Part shown: piece after piece, positions 53,801-64,000 of the stretch | How the letters are laid out: every line of letters starts with the position of its first letter | Numbering within the stretch: position 1 is the first letter of the stretch | Source: Notospermus geniculatus | Taxonomy: Eukaryota; Nemertea; Pilidiophora; Heteronemertea; Lineidae | Reading direction: 5' to 3' | Length of the DNA stretch: 64,000 nt | Assembly: GCA_002633025.1 (NCBI GenBank) | Contig: NMRB01000034.1 | Location: forward strand, 866,950 to 930,949 | Position numbers and translations under genes: made by a program | Notes under the pieces: generated by a model | Told to the model about the DNA's origin: nothing | The model's input: the letters and a program-made list of their open reading frames with translations, nothing else | Database searches by the model: none

Positions 53801-56800
53801 GGTGAGGTGACGCAACAGACCTTATGTCTGGAGACGTTGGTAAGTCTCCCTTGTAGCTTGTATTAGTACCTTGGTATATATTCTGAGTCTTAGATGGTCC
53901 ACTGCTATGTTTCACTGCTGAATTCGTGTATTACATACAGAACATCCACAATGCATGTCCGCTAATAAATGTGGACCTGGATATTGCTGGTGGTGGTTGT
54001 TGCAGTTTGCATGATGTCTGTTGGTGAACTATTATATCCTGTAAGCCATCTCAAAACAAGAAACCTCCACACGTCTATAGTAAACTTGGGCATAAAATAC
54101 TGTTGTGGCAGGTTCTTGGCCCCCTGAGACGAAGGATGGACGGGTCACAGCCCAAGCGGAATTGGTGTTGTTTGAAATGTCACAACAGTTGAAAACAAAA
54201 TAGATGACGTCATGCAAAAATGCATTGTCCATGCAGAGTTATGTTCCAAAGTAGATACGCATCTCGGGTATCCATGTTCGTGGGAAATCCTCTATTCCAA
54301 TGGGTGGCTATTGAGAAAATGCTCAATTTCAACATGGCCACGTCCTTAAAAAACATGGGAGGGCTGTTGAGTGCCAATCCTCTGTGTTAAGATGAAAGGC
54401 TGACCGTAACAATGACCTTTCCCAACAGCCAATCATTCTTCTCCTTGGTGAGAAATGCCCGCTGTACACAATCATATGTTTGGGTGTTTTTTTTCTCAAA
54501 AATCGCAAATGGCGACAATGGCGATCGCAAGGAAAACCCCTCCGTGTGGTTTTGACTTTGCTTTGGATACAGCTTTCCCAGTGATGACGTCACTGCTAGA
54601 TATAGACGTTTGCGGTACCGGTACCGGAGCTGCTACACGAATAACAAGTGCCACCGTCTGAGCCCAGGAAACCAGGTTATGTCAATACAAGTAGCCTGCA
54701 GACTGAGACGTCAATAGTAAACTTGAGCTGAAAATACACAAACTGTTTCTTCCCGCAGGGAATGGTTGAATCCAGGATGATCCACTGTATGGAAAGATGC
54801 AAAGGACGATGGGTGGTGGATAAGAGATCAAGGCTATTGGTATTCAGTTTCATGATTTCTCCAATTGCCGAGTTCAAAACCTTGCTGTTCCCTTCTTCAC
54901 TGCACGCAGTTATCTGTTTCTTTTGGCAGGGAATGGTCGAATCTAGGATGAGCCTCGGTATGAAAAGATGCAAAGGACGCTGGCTGGAAAAGAGATCAAG
55001 GCTATTGGTGATTCAGTTTCCTGATTTGTTCAATTGCCGAATTCAAAAGCATTCTATTCCCTTCTTCACTGCACGTAGTTATCTGTTTTTTTAACAGGGA
55101 ATGNGGGCAGAAGGTTTCAAGGACAGCTGGTGTCTACTTCCCAGCCAGTTGCAGATGGTCTGTATATTGTGTTTGTGGAGGTGTGTGTGTGTGTGATTGG
55201 TGGGGGTGTGCCTGTGGTCGGCCGACCAATGTTTGTTTGTGTTGTTCGGTTGTGTGACTGTGTGTGTGGGCCTCGAGGACAATGTGCGCATGAGAGCATG
55301 AATTAAATTACTGGAGTACCTTTTATATATCTTATATAGCTCTTTTCAGAACTGGACCTTGGTGAGGTGACGCAACAGACCTTATGTCTGGAGACGTTGG
55401 TAAGTCTCCCTTGTAGCTTGTATTAGTACCTTGGTATATATTCTGAGTCTTAAATGGTCCACTGCTATGTTTCACTGCTGAATTCGTGTATTTCATACAG
55501 AACATCCACAATGCATGTCCGCTAATAAATGTCGACCTGGATATTGCTGGTGGTGGTTGTTGCAGTTTGCATGATGTCTGTTGGTGAACTATTATATCCT
55601 GTAAGCCATCTCAAAACAAGAAACCTCCACACGTCTATAGTAAACTTCGGCATAAAATACTTTTGTGGCAGGTTCTCGGCCCCCTGAGACGTAGGATGGA
55701 CGGGTCACGGCCCAAGCGGAATTGGTGTTGTTTGAGATGTCACAACAGTTGAAAACAAGATAGATGACGTCATGCAAAAATGCATTGTCCATGCAGAGTT
55801 ATGTTCCAAAGTAGATACGCATCTCGGGTATCCATGTTCGTGGGAAATCCTCTATTCCAACGGGTGGCTATTGAGAAAATGCTCAATTTCTACATGGCCA
55901 CCTCCATAAAAAACATGGGAGGGCTGTTGAGTGCCAATCCTCTTTGTTAAGATGAAAGGCTGACCCTAACAATGACCTTTCCCAATAGCCAATCATTCTT
56001 CTCCTTAGTGAGAAATGCCCGCTGTACACAATCATATTTTTGGGTGTTTTTTTTTCAAAAATCGCAAATGGCGACAATGGCGATCGCTAGGAAAACCCCT
56101 CCGTGTGTTTTTGACTTCGCTTTGGATACAGCTTTCCCAGTGATGACGTCACTGCTAGATACTGTATGGAAAGATGCAAAGGACGATGGGTGGATAAGAG
56201 ATCAAGGCTATTGGTATTCTGTTTCGTGATTTCTCCAATTGCCGAATTCAAAACCTTGCTGTTCCCTTCTTCACTGCACGCAGTTATCTGTTTCTTTTGG
56301 CAGGGAATGGTCGAGTCCAGGATGAGCCTCGGTGTGAAAAGATGCAAAGGACGCTGGCTGGAAAAGAGATCAAGGCTATTGGTGATTCAGTTTCCTGATT
56401 TCTTCAATTGCCGAATTCAAAAGCATTCTATTCCCTTCTTCACTGCACGTAGTTATCTGTTTTTTTAACAGGGAATGGTCGAATCCAGGATGACACTCAG
56501 TATGAATACGGATGCAAAGGATGGTGGCTGGATACCATATCAAGGCTATTGGTGAATCTGTTTCTTGATTTCTCAAATTGCCGAATTCAAAAGCTTGCTA
56601 TTCCCTTCTTCACTGCACGTAGTTATCTGTTTCTTTTGGCAGGGAATGGTCGAATCCAGGATGAGCCTCGGTATGAAAAGATGCATAGGACGGTGGCTGG
56701 AAAAGAGAACAAGGCTATTCGTGATTCTGTTTCCTGATTTCTCATATTGCCGAATTCAAAAGCTTGCTATTCCCTTCTGCACTGCACGTGGCAACCTGTT

Positions 56801-56940
56801 TCTTTTAGCAGGAAATGGTTGCACACAGGGTGAGCCCAGGTTGGAAAAGATGCAAAGGGTGATGAAGACTGCGGGAGAGACAATGGCCAAAGGTGATTCC
56901 GTTTCCAAATTTCAGAAATTGCCGCTCTTCATGATATAGT
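53801..56940. repeat. tandem duplication of an 800-bp block plus 170-bp repeat array
   Basis: The block at 53801-54602 (starting GGTGAGGTGACGCAACAGAC) recurs at 55361-56161 with few differences. Each is followed by an array of units of 168-171 bp starting GGGAATGGTCGAATCCAGGA, at 54758, 54929 and 55098, and at 56303, 56471, 56642 and 56811. The first array is cut at a lone N (55104). Each unit start is preceded by TGTTTCTTTTGGCAG, which looks like a splice acceptor. Frames through units are open for about 30 residues (GNGRIQDEPRYEKM) but the family is unknown. Confidence 0.85.
55155..55270 (+). repeat. GT-rich microsatellite
   Basis: Imperfect GTGTGTGT tracts with TGTTTGTG and GGTGGGGGTGTG interruptions, directly after the lone-N join at 55104. 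Simple sequence. Confidence 0.85.
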
Positions 56941-58190
56941 GCGTCTTTACTTGACAGCGCAGATTTTATCCCCTCCATCCCTCTGCTGCTTTTTTGCACT
57001 CGGCCATCTCTATCAGTGTGAGGGAGTGACAGTAAGTGCATAGATGGGCAATTCTCCAGTAGAGAATGGATATTACAAAATCAAATTTTTATTTTCATCT
57101 TTGATATTACAACTCATTCAGATCTGCAAAAAATCTAGGAGATTCAGGCAGCACTGCTGGAAATTATAATATGAAGTATTTTCAGTTATAAGGCAAGATA
57201 AATTTATGAAAATTAAAATTCATGTTTCTTGCACAGAATGTCGTGACATAACCTAGTTTTGGTACCCTTCTTTAGCCCCCCACAGATCTGTTTACATCCA
57301 TGAAAACCATGGTGTTTTGGTTGATTTCACATCTACAAGACCTGATTCAGGAACAATGGACAAGTGCAACATAATACAGTTGGGATGAATATGACTTTGA
57401 AGCCTTCTTTTCGGAAGTAAATTTTTGTAATTCCGTTACTGTAATTCCGTTACCATGCACTGTCATTAGAAATGTTAATTTCTCTTAGATGTTGAAAGAT
57501 TTGGTGACGGTTAATATCTGAACTAAGAACTAACAACCTAAGCTGTATTATCATGCTGTTATTGTGATCATACATTCTGTGTGTATTGTGTAAGAATTTT
57601 TTAAAAGTTGGTGACTGTTTTTGCACTGTGCTTAGTGCACATTACGAACATTACCGAATGCTCGACTTCGGCAGCCTCGTGGTCTGCCGAAGTTGAGCGT
57701 AAAAATTTTTGCATACAAGTCGGAGAGTATATCTGACCTGTCAGCTTTAAATAGCCCCGCGATGCACTAACTCATTGGTCATTTCTGTATGGGCACACGT
57801 TGTTGGAGGCGCGAAAATGAGGACAGTTAATGGGTGCGCCATCTGTAGACATGCTAAGAAGTAACGAAAACAAGGGGATTTTGAGGTCACACTTCATGAA
57901 TTTCACTCGCCAGACCCGGTGTAACGTTTTATAATGTTCCTGATATCTCAGTGTTCCATGGAACACTAAGGCAAAGGCACGCTGGAGGTCTCCGGCACGG
58001 TACAGTGTCCTGTGAAACACTAAGATATAAGGTACAATATAAGACGTTACATCAGGCACGTCCTTGTTTGTTCCCCGTATGTTTTTGTGATTGAACTCGC
58101 ATGCACTAAAATGCATTGTAGTGCAGCCGAGGTAAATTATGGGGACGAGGTTAACAAACCAGGCACTTCTAGCAGTAAGAATTGGCAGCG
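56941..58190. other. no gene recognised; two hairpins
   Basis: CTCGACTTCGGCAG and CTGCCGAAGTTGAG form a tight hairpin (57660-57698). A 50-bp inverted repeat pair (57919-57968 and 58003-58052) contains GTAACGTTTTATAATGTTCC and AGTGTTCC. No protein domain seen in any frame. Confidence 0.5.
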
Positions 58191-58196
58191 ACCAAC

Positions 58197-58290
58197 TGGC
58201 CCTCGTGGCTCAGTGCGTAGCTCACACATTCTTTCTCCTTTCAGACAACAAGTCATGTGGTCGTGGGTTCGAATCTTCCCTAAACCCCAT
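58197..58290 (+). mobile_element. tRNA-derived SINE head, second family
   Basis: A box TGGCTCAGTGCG (58206-58217) and B box GGTTCGAATCT (58266-58276) with a long intervening arm. The preceding CCCTCG and following TCCC do not make a canonical acceptor stem, so this is a SINE promoter rather than a tRNA gene. Downstream TATTAATTAACAATCG is AT-rich. Ends not defined. Confidence 0.6.
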
Positions 58291-58439
58291 GCTATGTAGT
58301 TGTGTTATTAATTAACAATCGTTGTTTATCACTGTGTTTTTATATCAGGTCACTCTCTCACATTATAATGGTATAGTGCAGTTAAAAGCCTTCATCATCT
58401 AATACATGTACATTTCTACTTGGGATATTTTACTTTTTT

Positions 58440-59615
58440 GCATTCCAATGCATAAAAATGAAGCATTTACTTCTTCCAAAAGCAAAAAGTAAAAGCAGTT
58501 GCTTGAAGACAAAATTAAAAGTAAAAGCAATTACTTGCTTTCATATGAATAATCGTTTACTTCTACTTCAAAGCAAATGCTTATACTTGCAAGCATTTGC
58601 TTGTTTACAAAGGTTCTACAGTCGGAACAATGGGCCGAATTTATAAAACACAGCAAAAGCTAACAACCCAAGCCCTAAGGCCAAGCTTTTGCTTGTCAAG
58701 GAGAAGCACAAGCCAAAGACTTTGCTCATAAACATATTCATAATCAATTGCTTAAGCTAATGACCTTTTACTTATAAGGCCAAGCAAGATCTTGGGTAAT
58801 ACCGCAGTACATAGCTATTGTTGAATGGTAGAGGCACTACTGGTGAACGTATACTTTTCATCACATGTCGCACGGGTGGATACAGAGGGGGGTCCTGGGG
58901 GTTGGAAACCCCCTTGGCGACAAGAGATAATTTTTTTTCTAACCACTAAACATTTAAAAACATCTCGATTATGGTCTAGCGCCTTCCCGTTTGACGTAGG
59001 CCTAGTCTTGATGATACGGTTGTTGCATCGACGATTCGGCGAGTTCGCAAAAAGCGAGATATTTGATGTGTAGCAATTAATAACTGTTTTCTTTAGTCAC
59101 CGGGGGGGGGGGGGTCAATCCCAAGAACCCCCTCTGTATCCGCCCTGCTCTTACATGCATGAATATAGTGTTCGGAAAGGGAAAGATGCTCCTAAAGCAG
59201 AGGTTAATCCACTCTGGAGGAGCTTGCAAAAATGACAGCAAATGCTTCGTGGCATGAGGAAAAGCTCATCTTTATGTATACGTGATGAAGCATTTTCTAT
59301 CTGATGAAGCTAATGCTCGCAAGACAAAGCTTCTGCTAATTCTTATAGGGAGTTGCTTCTTCTATGAAGCACAAAATTTTATAAATACCACTTCAAGAAA
59401 AAAGCCCAGAAAAAGCAAATTCTAGTTTTTATGAATTCGGCCCAATTGCTCAGTATTATGGAAAAGAATTAGCCTTTGCTAGAAAGGAACAAGTAAATAG
59501 TAATTGCTTTTTCTAATGGCAATTGCTTTTTAGCAAAAGAATTTACTTTGGGTTTTGTGCATGGAAGTAATTGCTTCAATTTTCAAGTAAAAAGCATTTG
59601 CTTTTCATTATGCAT
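58440..59615. mobile_element. nested foldbacks rich in AGCAAWWGCTT
   Basis: The outer arms (about 58447-58620 and 59455-59615) carry ATGCATAAAAATGAAGCATT and AAGTAAAAGCAATTAC words and their complements. Nested inside is a TGGGCCGAATTTATAAAA element (58631-59444), and within that a GGATACAGAGGGGG element (58878-59141). In both outer layers the sequence is made of repeated AAGCAAATGCTT-like self-complementary words. No coding content. Confidence 0.75.
58878..59141. mobile_element. MITE with GGATACAGAGGGGG ends
   Basis: The left end GGATACAGAGGGGGGTCC and the right end, read inward, GGATACAGAGGGGGTTCT are inverted. GTTGGAAACCCCC and poly-G/C follow. This terminal sequence is common in marine invertebrate genomes. 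It is the innermost of three nested layers. Confidence 0.75.
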
Positions 59616-61389
59616 AAAAACCAACGTATCCGTATGCATATGGTAGTGGTGACGTTCCCTTTGTATGAAGAATACTCTGTTATGGATGGGAATATCGCCT
59701 CTTTCAAATTATTTCATATTGCCAACCACGAGTCGAAGCTGTACGCACTCTAGCGTGTTCCCATACATCTGGTCGATCCCCACTGCCAGTATGATCATTG
59801 GAAGGCACTCTTCGTCATTGCCAACATCAACGCAGCGAAAAAAATGCTTTCGAAAGTTTCCGCGCATGCAAACGCTCCAATGGAAAGCCGCCCTATAAGT
59901 ACACGAGTGATGTCACTCAGGTAGCGTGCTCAATACCGCCCGAGGCCCCGTGCAGGTCGGTTCGCTTTTACATGAGAGAATAACCGGCCTGCCCCTACCT
60001 CTACCTTCCCGAGACTCACGCGGCGAACTGAACTGGCCCGAGGAAGGTGGAGGTCAGTTGTTTCGTTTTTACACGGGGAAAAATAACCGAACCCTCTACA
60101 ATCCGGAACGCACCCGCACCGTGTAAAAAGGCCTAGGGTGACTTGCGTCAATGCAAGACAGCCTCTTTAACCTGGTGGGGCTGATGGGGTTTAAGGGGGA
60201 TATGCTTACCTCACATCCTTATCTCGTCCATCAAGGTTCACGGACAAGCTGGCTGTCAGGTTAAAAGAAAGCAGATAAATATGTGCTGATGTCGATGAAA
60301 TTGTGACGTTGAAAATTGAAACGTTAGAAGTCAGATATGTAGTTATTTTGCGTGCGAGTTTCGTGTTTTGCACTGATGAATGAAAGTAGGGGAAAGTGGT
60401 ACAATTCTAGCCCCGGTACAATTCTTGCCCCTGCTACATCAGCCAGCCACAGAGCCACATACCTTTTCTGAAGCTTAAGATGAGACTGGAACCGAAGTTT
60501 GAAGACGTCATTACCTTTTGGTATTCTTCCAAATACCTGTAAAAATCCCAAGAAAATAAAACATGCCAGAAATGTTTGGATTTCCACTCTGGGCATCCTT
60601 ATCCATCCTCACGAAAATACTGGAATATGAGAGGAACAGGGCCTTCTGCCTTCCCCCTTCTACATTCGGCATTTCACCGTTATGCCATCCGCAGGATAGA
60701 TGGCTAACCAACGTGTAAGCTTTAGAAGGGAACAGAAAAGCTTTCTAGGATTGTTCTTCGTTGACCTTCCTTGATTGACTGTGAGAGAATCCAAAAGCAA
60801 ATAAGATATACAGCATATTAAAAAAAACAGTTTGTATATTTTGTAAGTTGTCAAAAGGAATGAGTAAATCATTGGAAAACCTTCCTGGTGAACTCAAGGA
60901 GCTTCCCATTCAGTGCCTCACTTTGACCTCTTAGCTCGTCTTTTGAGTAATGTGGTCAACTGACCGAATTTTGACGCCCACTTTTCCACTGCACTCCCAA
61001 AAGGTATTGATATTGAGGGATTCCTGCCAAGAACTGAGCCGCATGCATCCAAGTAGGCAGAAAAAATATTGAAACAAAACATATCATCAAATCGTGCACA
61101 CAATCAGATGAAATTCGCTATCTCACAACATCTTGAATAGGATGGAGCTGATTCGATTGGGCCTTTTGAAATCAACACAAAGCTTGTTAATTTCTCACAT
61201 AAAGCTTGATTTTAGAAATTGAGTTTCTAGTGAGTCTTAAACTGGTGATGGATACTTAACAGTGAAAACAACAAGAAATTTTCTGTTTAAAAATTAATGA
61301 AAATCAAATCGATTTCAATCAATAACCATATCTCGTGTTCTTACTTGACATGAAGATGTATCAATAAGACACCCTCTACAACAAACCTA
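59616..61389. other. no gene recognised
   Basis: Frames at 60324-60596, 60511-60711 and 60918-61103 (minus) have no recognisable domain or consistent splice sites. 59990-60120 has short inversions around GGTTCGC/GCGAAC and CGGTTATT/AATAACCG. No tRNA or known repeat identified. Confidence 0.4.
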
Positions 61390-61645
61390 TGTATACATGT
61401 ATTCCTCGTAACTGGCCAATCTGTATGCCAGAAAAGGTGGGTTTTTTTGTGTATAGAATGGAATTGTCCGTGCTTTTTTATTGTTGCATCCACAGAAATT
61501 GGAGCAGGCAAAGTAGAGGAGGCCCCTGCAGCGTGACTGTTAAGTGATGCATAATTTGATACATTCCAATGCTGATTGGGCAGATTGACGTTTTCTGGTT
61601 GGTTCTGTAGAAAACTGATCTAACTGAAAATAGATATTACCCGTA
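61390..61645 (+). repeat. interspersed repeat pair (with 48850-49120)
   Basis: Diverged second copy of the repeat described at 48850-49120, starting GTATTCCTCGTAACTGGCCA. It lacks a segment present near 49055-49075 in the first copy. Confidence 0.65.
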
Positions 61646-61877
61646 GTCAAGTAGAATGCCCTCTTTAGCCAAGCAGTTGCTACGGCAAGTAGAGATTCGT
61701 CACTCAGATGACAGATATCCTAAATTACCCCAGTATGTGCTAGCCAGGAGCTGGAGATATCAAAATGTGGACAAATCCTGACGTGAATGGGATACGACGT
61801 CAACACAAACAGTTGCCAGTAACTGTTTCCCCAAATCATACGTATGAGGTATTTTGTCCTGTCCACTAGCCACTCAG

Positions 61878-62251
61878 GCTGAAAGGGTAAATGTCGTCCT
61901 GGGTATATACAAATATTACCCAGGATCTCAATCTTCACTAAAACAATACCCTGGGTGCAGTTTCGGTAGCCGAACATCACCCAGCATCAGCTATCAGTGC
62001 CTAGGAACCAGTCCTATTTAGAAATCCCGTGAAATCTCGCGGTCTCGCACCGCGGTACTTGTTGAGTGTAGCTGTCCTTGACATTTTTCCGGCTGTCACG
62101 TGACCACGGGCGCGACAACCTTGAATCCAGGTGTCATCACGATGCTGGGTGATGTTCGGCTACCGAAACTACACCCAGGGTATTGTTTTAGTGAAGATTG
62201 AGATCCTGGGTAATCTTTGTATATACCCAGGACGACATTTACCCTTTCAGC
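61878..62251. mobile_element. 374-bp foldback with 9-bp target duplication
   Basis: GCCACTCAG flanks both ends (61869-61877 and 62252-62260). The termini begin GCTGAAAGGGTAAATGTCGT and remain complementary for about 115 bp, through CCTGGGTATATACAAA and TTCGGTAGCCGAAC to GCTG. The loop is about 140 bp. A 9-bp duplication suggests a MuDR-type transposase or another one making 9-bp staggered cuts. Confidence 0.9.
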
Positions 62252-62332
62252 GCCACTCAGTGCTGGCTGACATGGCATATGTCTGATCAAATCGAAAAGT
62301 TGGCAAAAAGGGCAGGTGACATGCAACACACA

Positions 62333-62570
62333 TGGGCCCGTATTCTAAAACCCTACTTTAAATAGGCCTAAAGTAGACCTTTATAGAGGCTTCTTTTATT
62401 GAGGAGTTCCTTCTATAAACAAAGGCTCCTTTAACAAATGGTATTCAAGAACCACACTTTAACATACTTTATATTAAGGTCATCCTTTACCACAAAGTTG
62501 GTAAAGGCACCCTTTAAATAAGGAACACTTTTTCTAAGGCTCCCTTTATGCTCGCAAATTATATGTAGTA
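62333..62570 (+). repeat. GGGCCCGTATTCTAAAA foldback, half or decayed copy
   Basis: Starts TGGGCCCGTATTCTAAAACC and is full of AAAGTAG/CTACTTT, CCTTTA/TAAAGG words that could pair locally. No matching right terminus located. Related to the TGGGCC foldbacks elsewhere in the window. Confidence 0.5.
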
Positions 62571-62607
62571 ACAGGACGATGCCAATTTTCTTGAAACGAC
62601 ACACACA

Positions 62608-63320
62608 GGTGTATTATAAAAGCTGGGCATTTTTTCGTGTTTTAGCCTGTTTTTGTGGCTTATTCATGCAGAGTGCCAACGCAATCATCATGATTTATTT
62701 AGTGCATACAAAAGTTCATTCATTCCCGGACAAATTGTTGTCTTCAGTTCTAATATAATCCAACAGTAACACAGTTAAATTTTGAATTAAAAATTTGATC
62801 CAAAAACACAATTTTCTTGAATTACATGACAGGTTTATAACGGATTAATACTGTAATCTGAAATGTACATCCAGTGGGCATCATCACAAGCAACAATAAT
62901 CCGCTGGTTAAATGAGAATAGAGTAAACTACACTGAAATTATATCAAATTTAAACTTTTTGAAGTGTGTTTAAAAAATGTAAATTTGATTTAATTTCAGT
63001 GTTGTTTATTCTTCACTAATTTAACCTGCGGATTATTGTAGCTCGTAATGATGCCCACTAGATGCACTTTTCAGATAGTCAATCTGTCATGAACCTGTCA
63101 TGTAATTCAGGAAAGTTGTGTTTTTGGTTCAAATTTTTAATTCAAAATTTTACTGTGTTACTGTTGGACTATATTAAAATTGAAGATAATAATATGTCCA
63201 GGGATGAATGAAATTTTGTATGCACTAAATAAATCATGATGATTGCGTTATCGCTCTGCATGAATAAGCCACAAAGAAAAGGCTAAAACACGAAAAAATG
63301 GCCAACTTTTATAATACACC
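62608..63320. mobile_element. 713-bp near-complete palindromic element
   Basis: The ends GGTGTATTATAAAAGCTGGG and the complement CAACTTTTATAATACACC are inverted. Pairing continues almost to the centre near 62963, through GGCTTATTCATGCAGAG, AATCATCATGATTTATTTAG, ACAGTAACACAG and CAATAATCCGC. Arms are about 350 bp each. Two arm differences near 62590 and 63325 mark the outer limits. No coding capacity. Confidence 0.85.
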
Positions 63321-63671
63321 AGTGAACGTCACACTGAAGTAGTTCTCAAAACGTCCTGCCCCGTCCCGAAAAATCGCAAAACGGGCTAGAACGTGCAACC
63401 CTAGGCCAAATAATGCCTCGATGTTCTGGAGCACCCTTCCCCTCCATGAAGTTCGTAAAAAGACTGTAAAAAGTTGCCACTACGTCCACTCCGTTCGCAC
63501 ACAGTTTGAGCCCATTCGGAAAAATTTTCAAGAACGTACTGAGAACTACATGTAGCTCAGTGTGAATAGGTAACTTGCTAAATTGAACGGACGGAACGTA
63601 TGGCTTACGTCCATGAAAGCATCGTAAGGCAGCAGTGATTGGCCCAATATTATGAATACAGTGTGAGCTAG

Positions 63672-63826
63672 TAGTGAGTTTAAGAAACCATACGTTAACG
63701 CTAACGCTAACGTTATTGACATCATTTTGACGTCACATCGAATGAATATGTTGTATTTCTTCTGGGGGTGACGTCATTTTGACGTAATTAGCGTTAGCGT
63801 TAACGTATGGTTTCTTAAACTCACTA
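63672..63826. mobile_element. 155-bp foldback with GCTAACG subrepeats
   Basis: TAGTGAGTTTAAGAAACCAT and ATGGTTTCTTAAACTCACTA are exact inverted ends. Adjoining CGTTAACGCTAACGCTAACG and GCGTTAGCGTTAACG also pair. The loop holds two TGACGTCA-type words (63728-63735, 63769-63783). Confidence 0.9.
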
Positions 63827-64000
63827 ATAGATTTAACGTAACGCTTTCTGAATGGGCTTGTGATGTCATCATTGTCTTGGGATCGCCCCTTCGCCACACC
63901 ATCGTCTCCAGCTAGTGTATTGTGTCACTATTCACCCGGAGCCAACATGCATTAAAGAATATAGTCCGGGGGCTAGGTGGCCTCACCTTGCACCCCCCCC

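Noticed and set aside
60918-61103. Minus-strand frame with GSAVEKWASKFGQLTTLLKR as an exon
   Set aside because: No convincing acceptor or donor and no family resemblance.

Overview
This window is eukaryotic nuclear DNA, most likely from a marine invertebrate. Genes are split by GT/AG introns and intergenic DNA is AT-rich. Foldback elements and MITEs are abundant, and the domains seen (Link, LamG, rhodopsin-type GPCR) are metazoan. Repeats such as the paired TTAGCTCACC/GGTGAGC type, GGGCC..ATGCATAAA foldbacks and TAGGCCTA-rich tracts recall echinoderm, hemichordate, amphioxus or mollusc assemblies. I cannot name the species. Nothing bacterial is present, and there are no operons or CRISPR arrays. 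One 289-base N gap (15130-15418) and six lone Ns, most beside poly-C or abrupt sequence changes, mark weak assembly joins.

Layout. 1-5.4 kb: a truncated GPCR gene and unannotated DNA. 5.4-11.6 kb: a tandem segmental duplication carrying a decayed gene, tRNA-derived SINEs, a small retroelement insertion present in only one copy, and a 262-bp TTAA-flanked element with a Fanzor/TnpB-like C-terminal remnant. 12-14.9 kb: an L2-like LINE tail, a long-TIR element, and an exon of a zinc-finger, charged protein split by a TTAA MITE. 15.4-18 kb: a TA-flanked MITE, a LINE ORF2 C-terminus and a Gypsy-type integrase fragment. 18-22.2 kb: two unrecognised minus-strand coding regions. One is interrupted by an 802-bp element with a 9-bp target duplication. 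23-28.4 kb: foldback elements. 28.5 kb: a Link-domain exon.

29.5-40.5 kb is the most interesting region. A matched pair of 32-bp inverted termini brackets about 11 kb. Inside are a multi-exon P-element/THAP9-type transposase gene (plus strand) and a convergent two-exon gene of unknown function (minus strand). Younger elements are nested within the transposase gene and beyond its 3' end. A 497-bp non-autonomous element at 52 kb has related termini and a 10-bp target duplication.

41.4-47 kb: a common marine repeat, then three consecutive arrays built from short palindromes, with an L2-like LINE end flanked by a 114-bp duplication between them. 47-52 kb: duplicated repeats and a long foldback. 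52.7-53.3 kb: a terminal exon with a LamG-like domain and one in-frame stop. 53.8-56.9 kb: a duplicated block with 170-bp tandem arrays. 57-64 kb: mostly foldback elements and a SINE, no convincing genes.

Overall this is a transposon-dense intergenic or heterochromatin-like region with a few host exons. In several places an element's removal restores a reading frame, so relative insertion ages can be read from the sequence.
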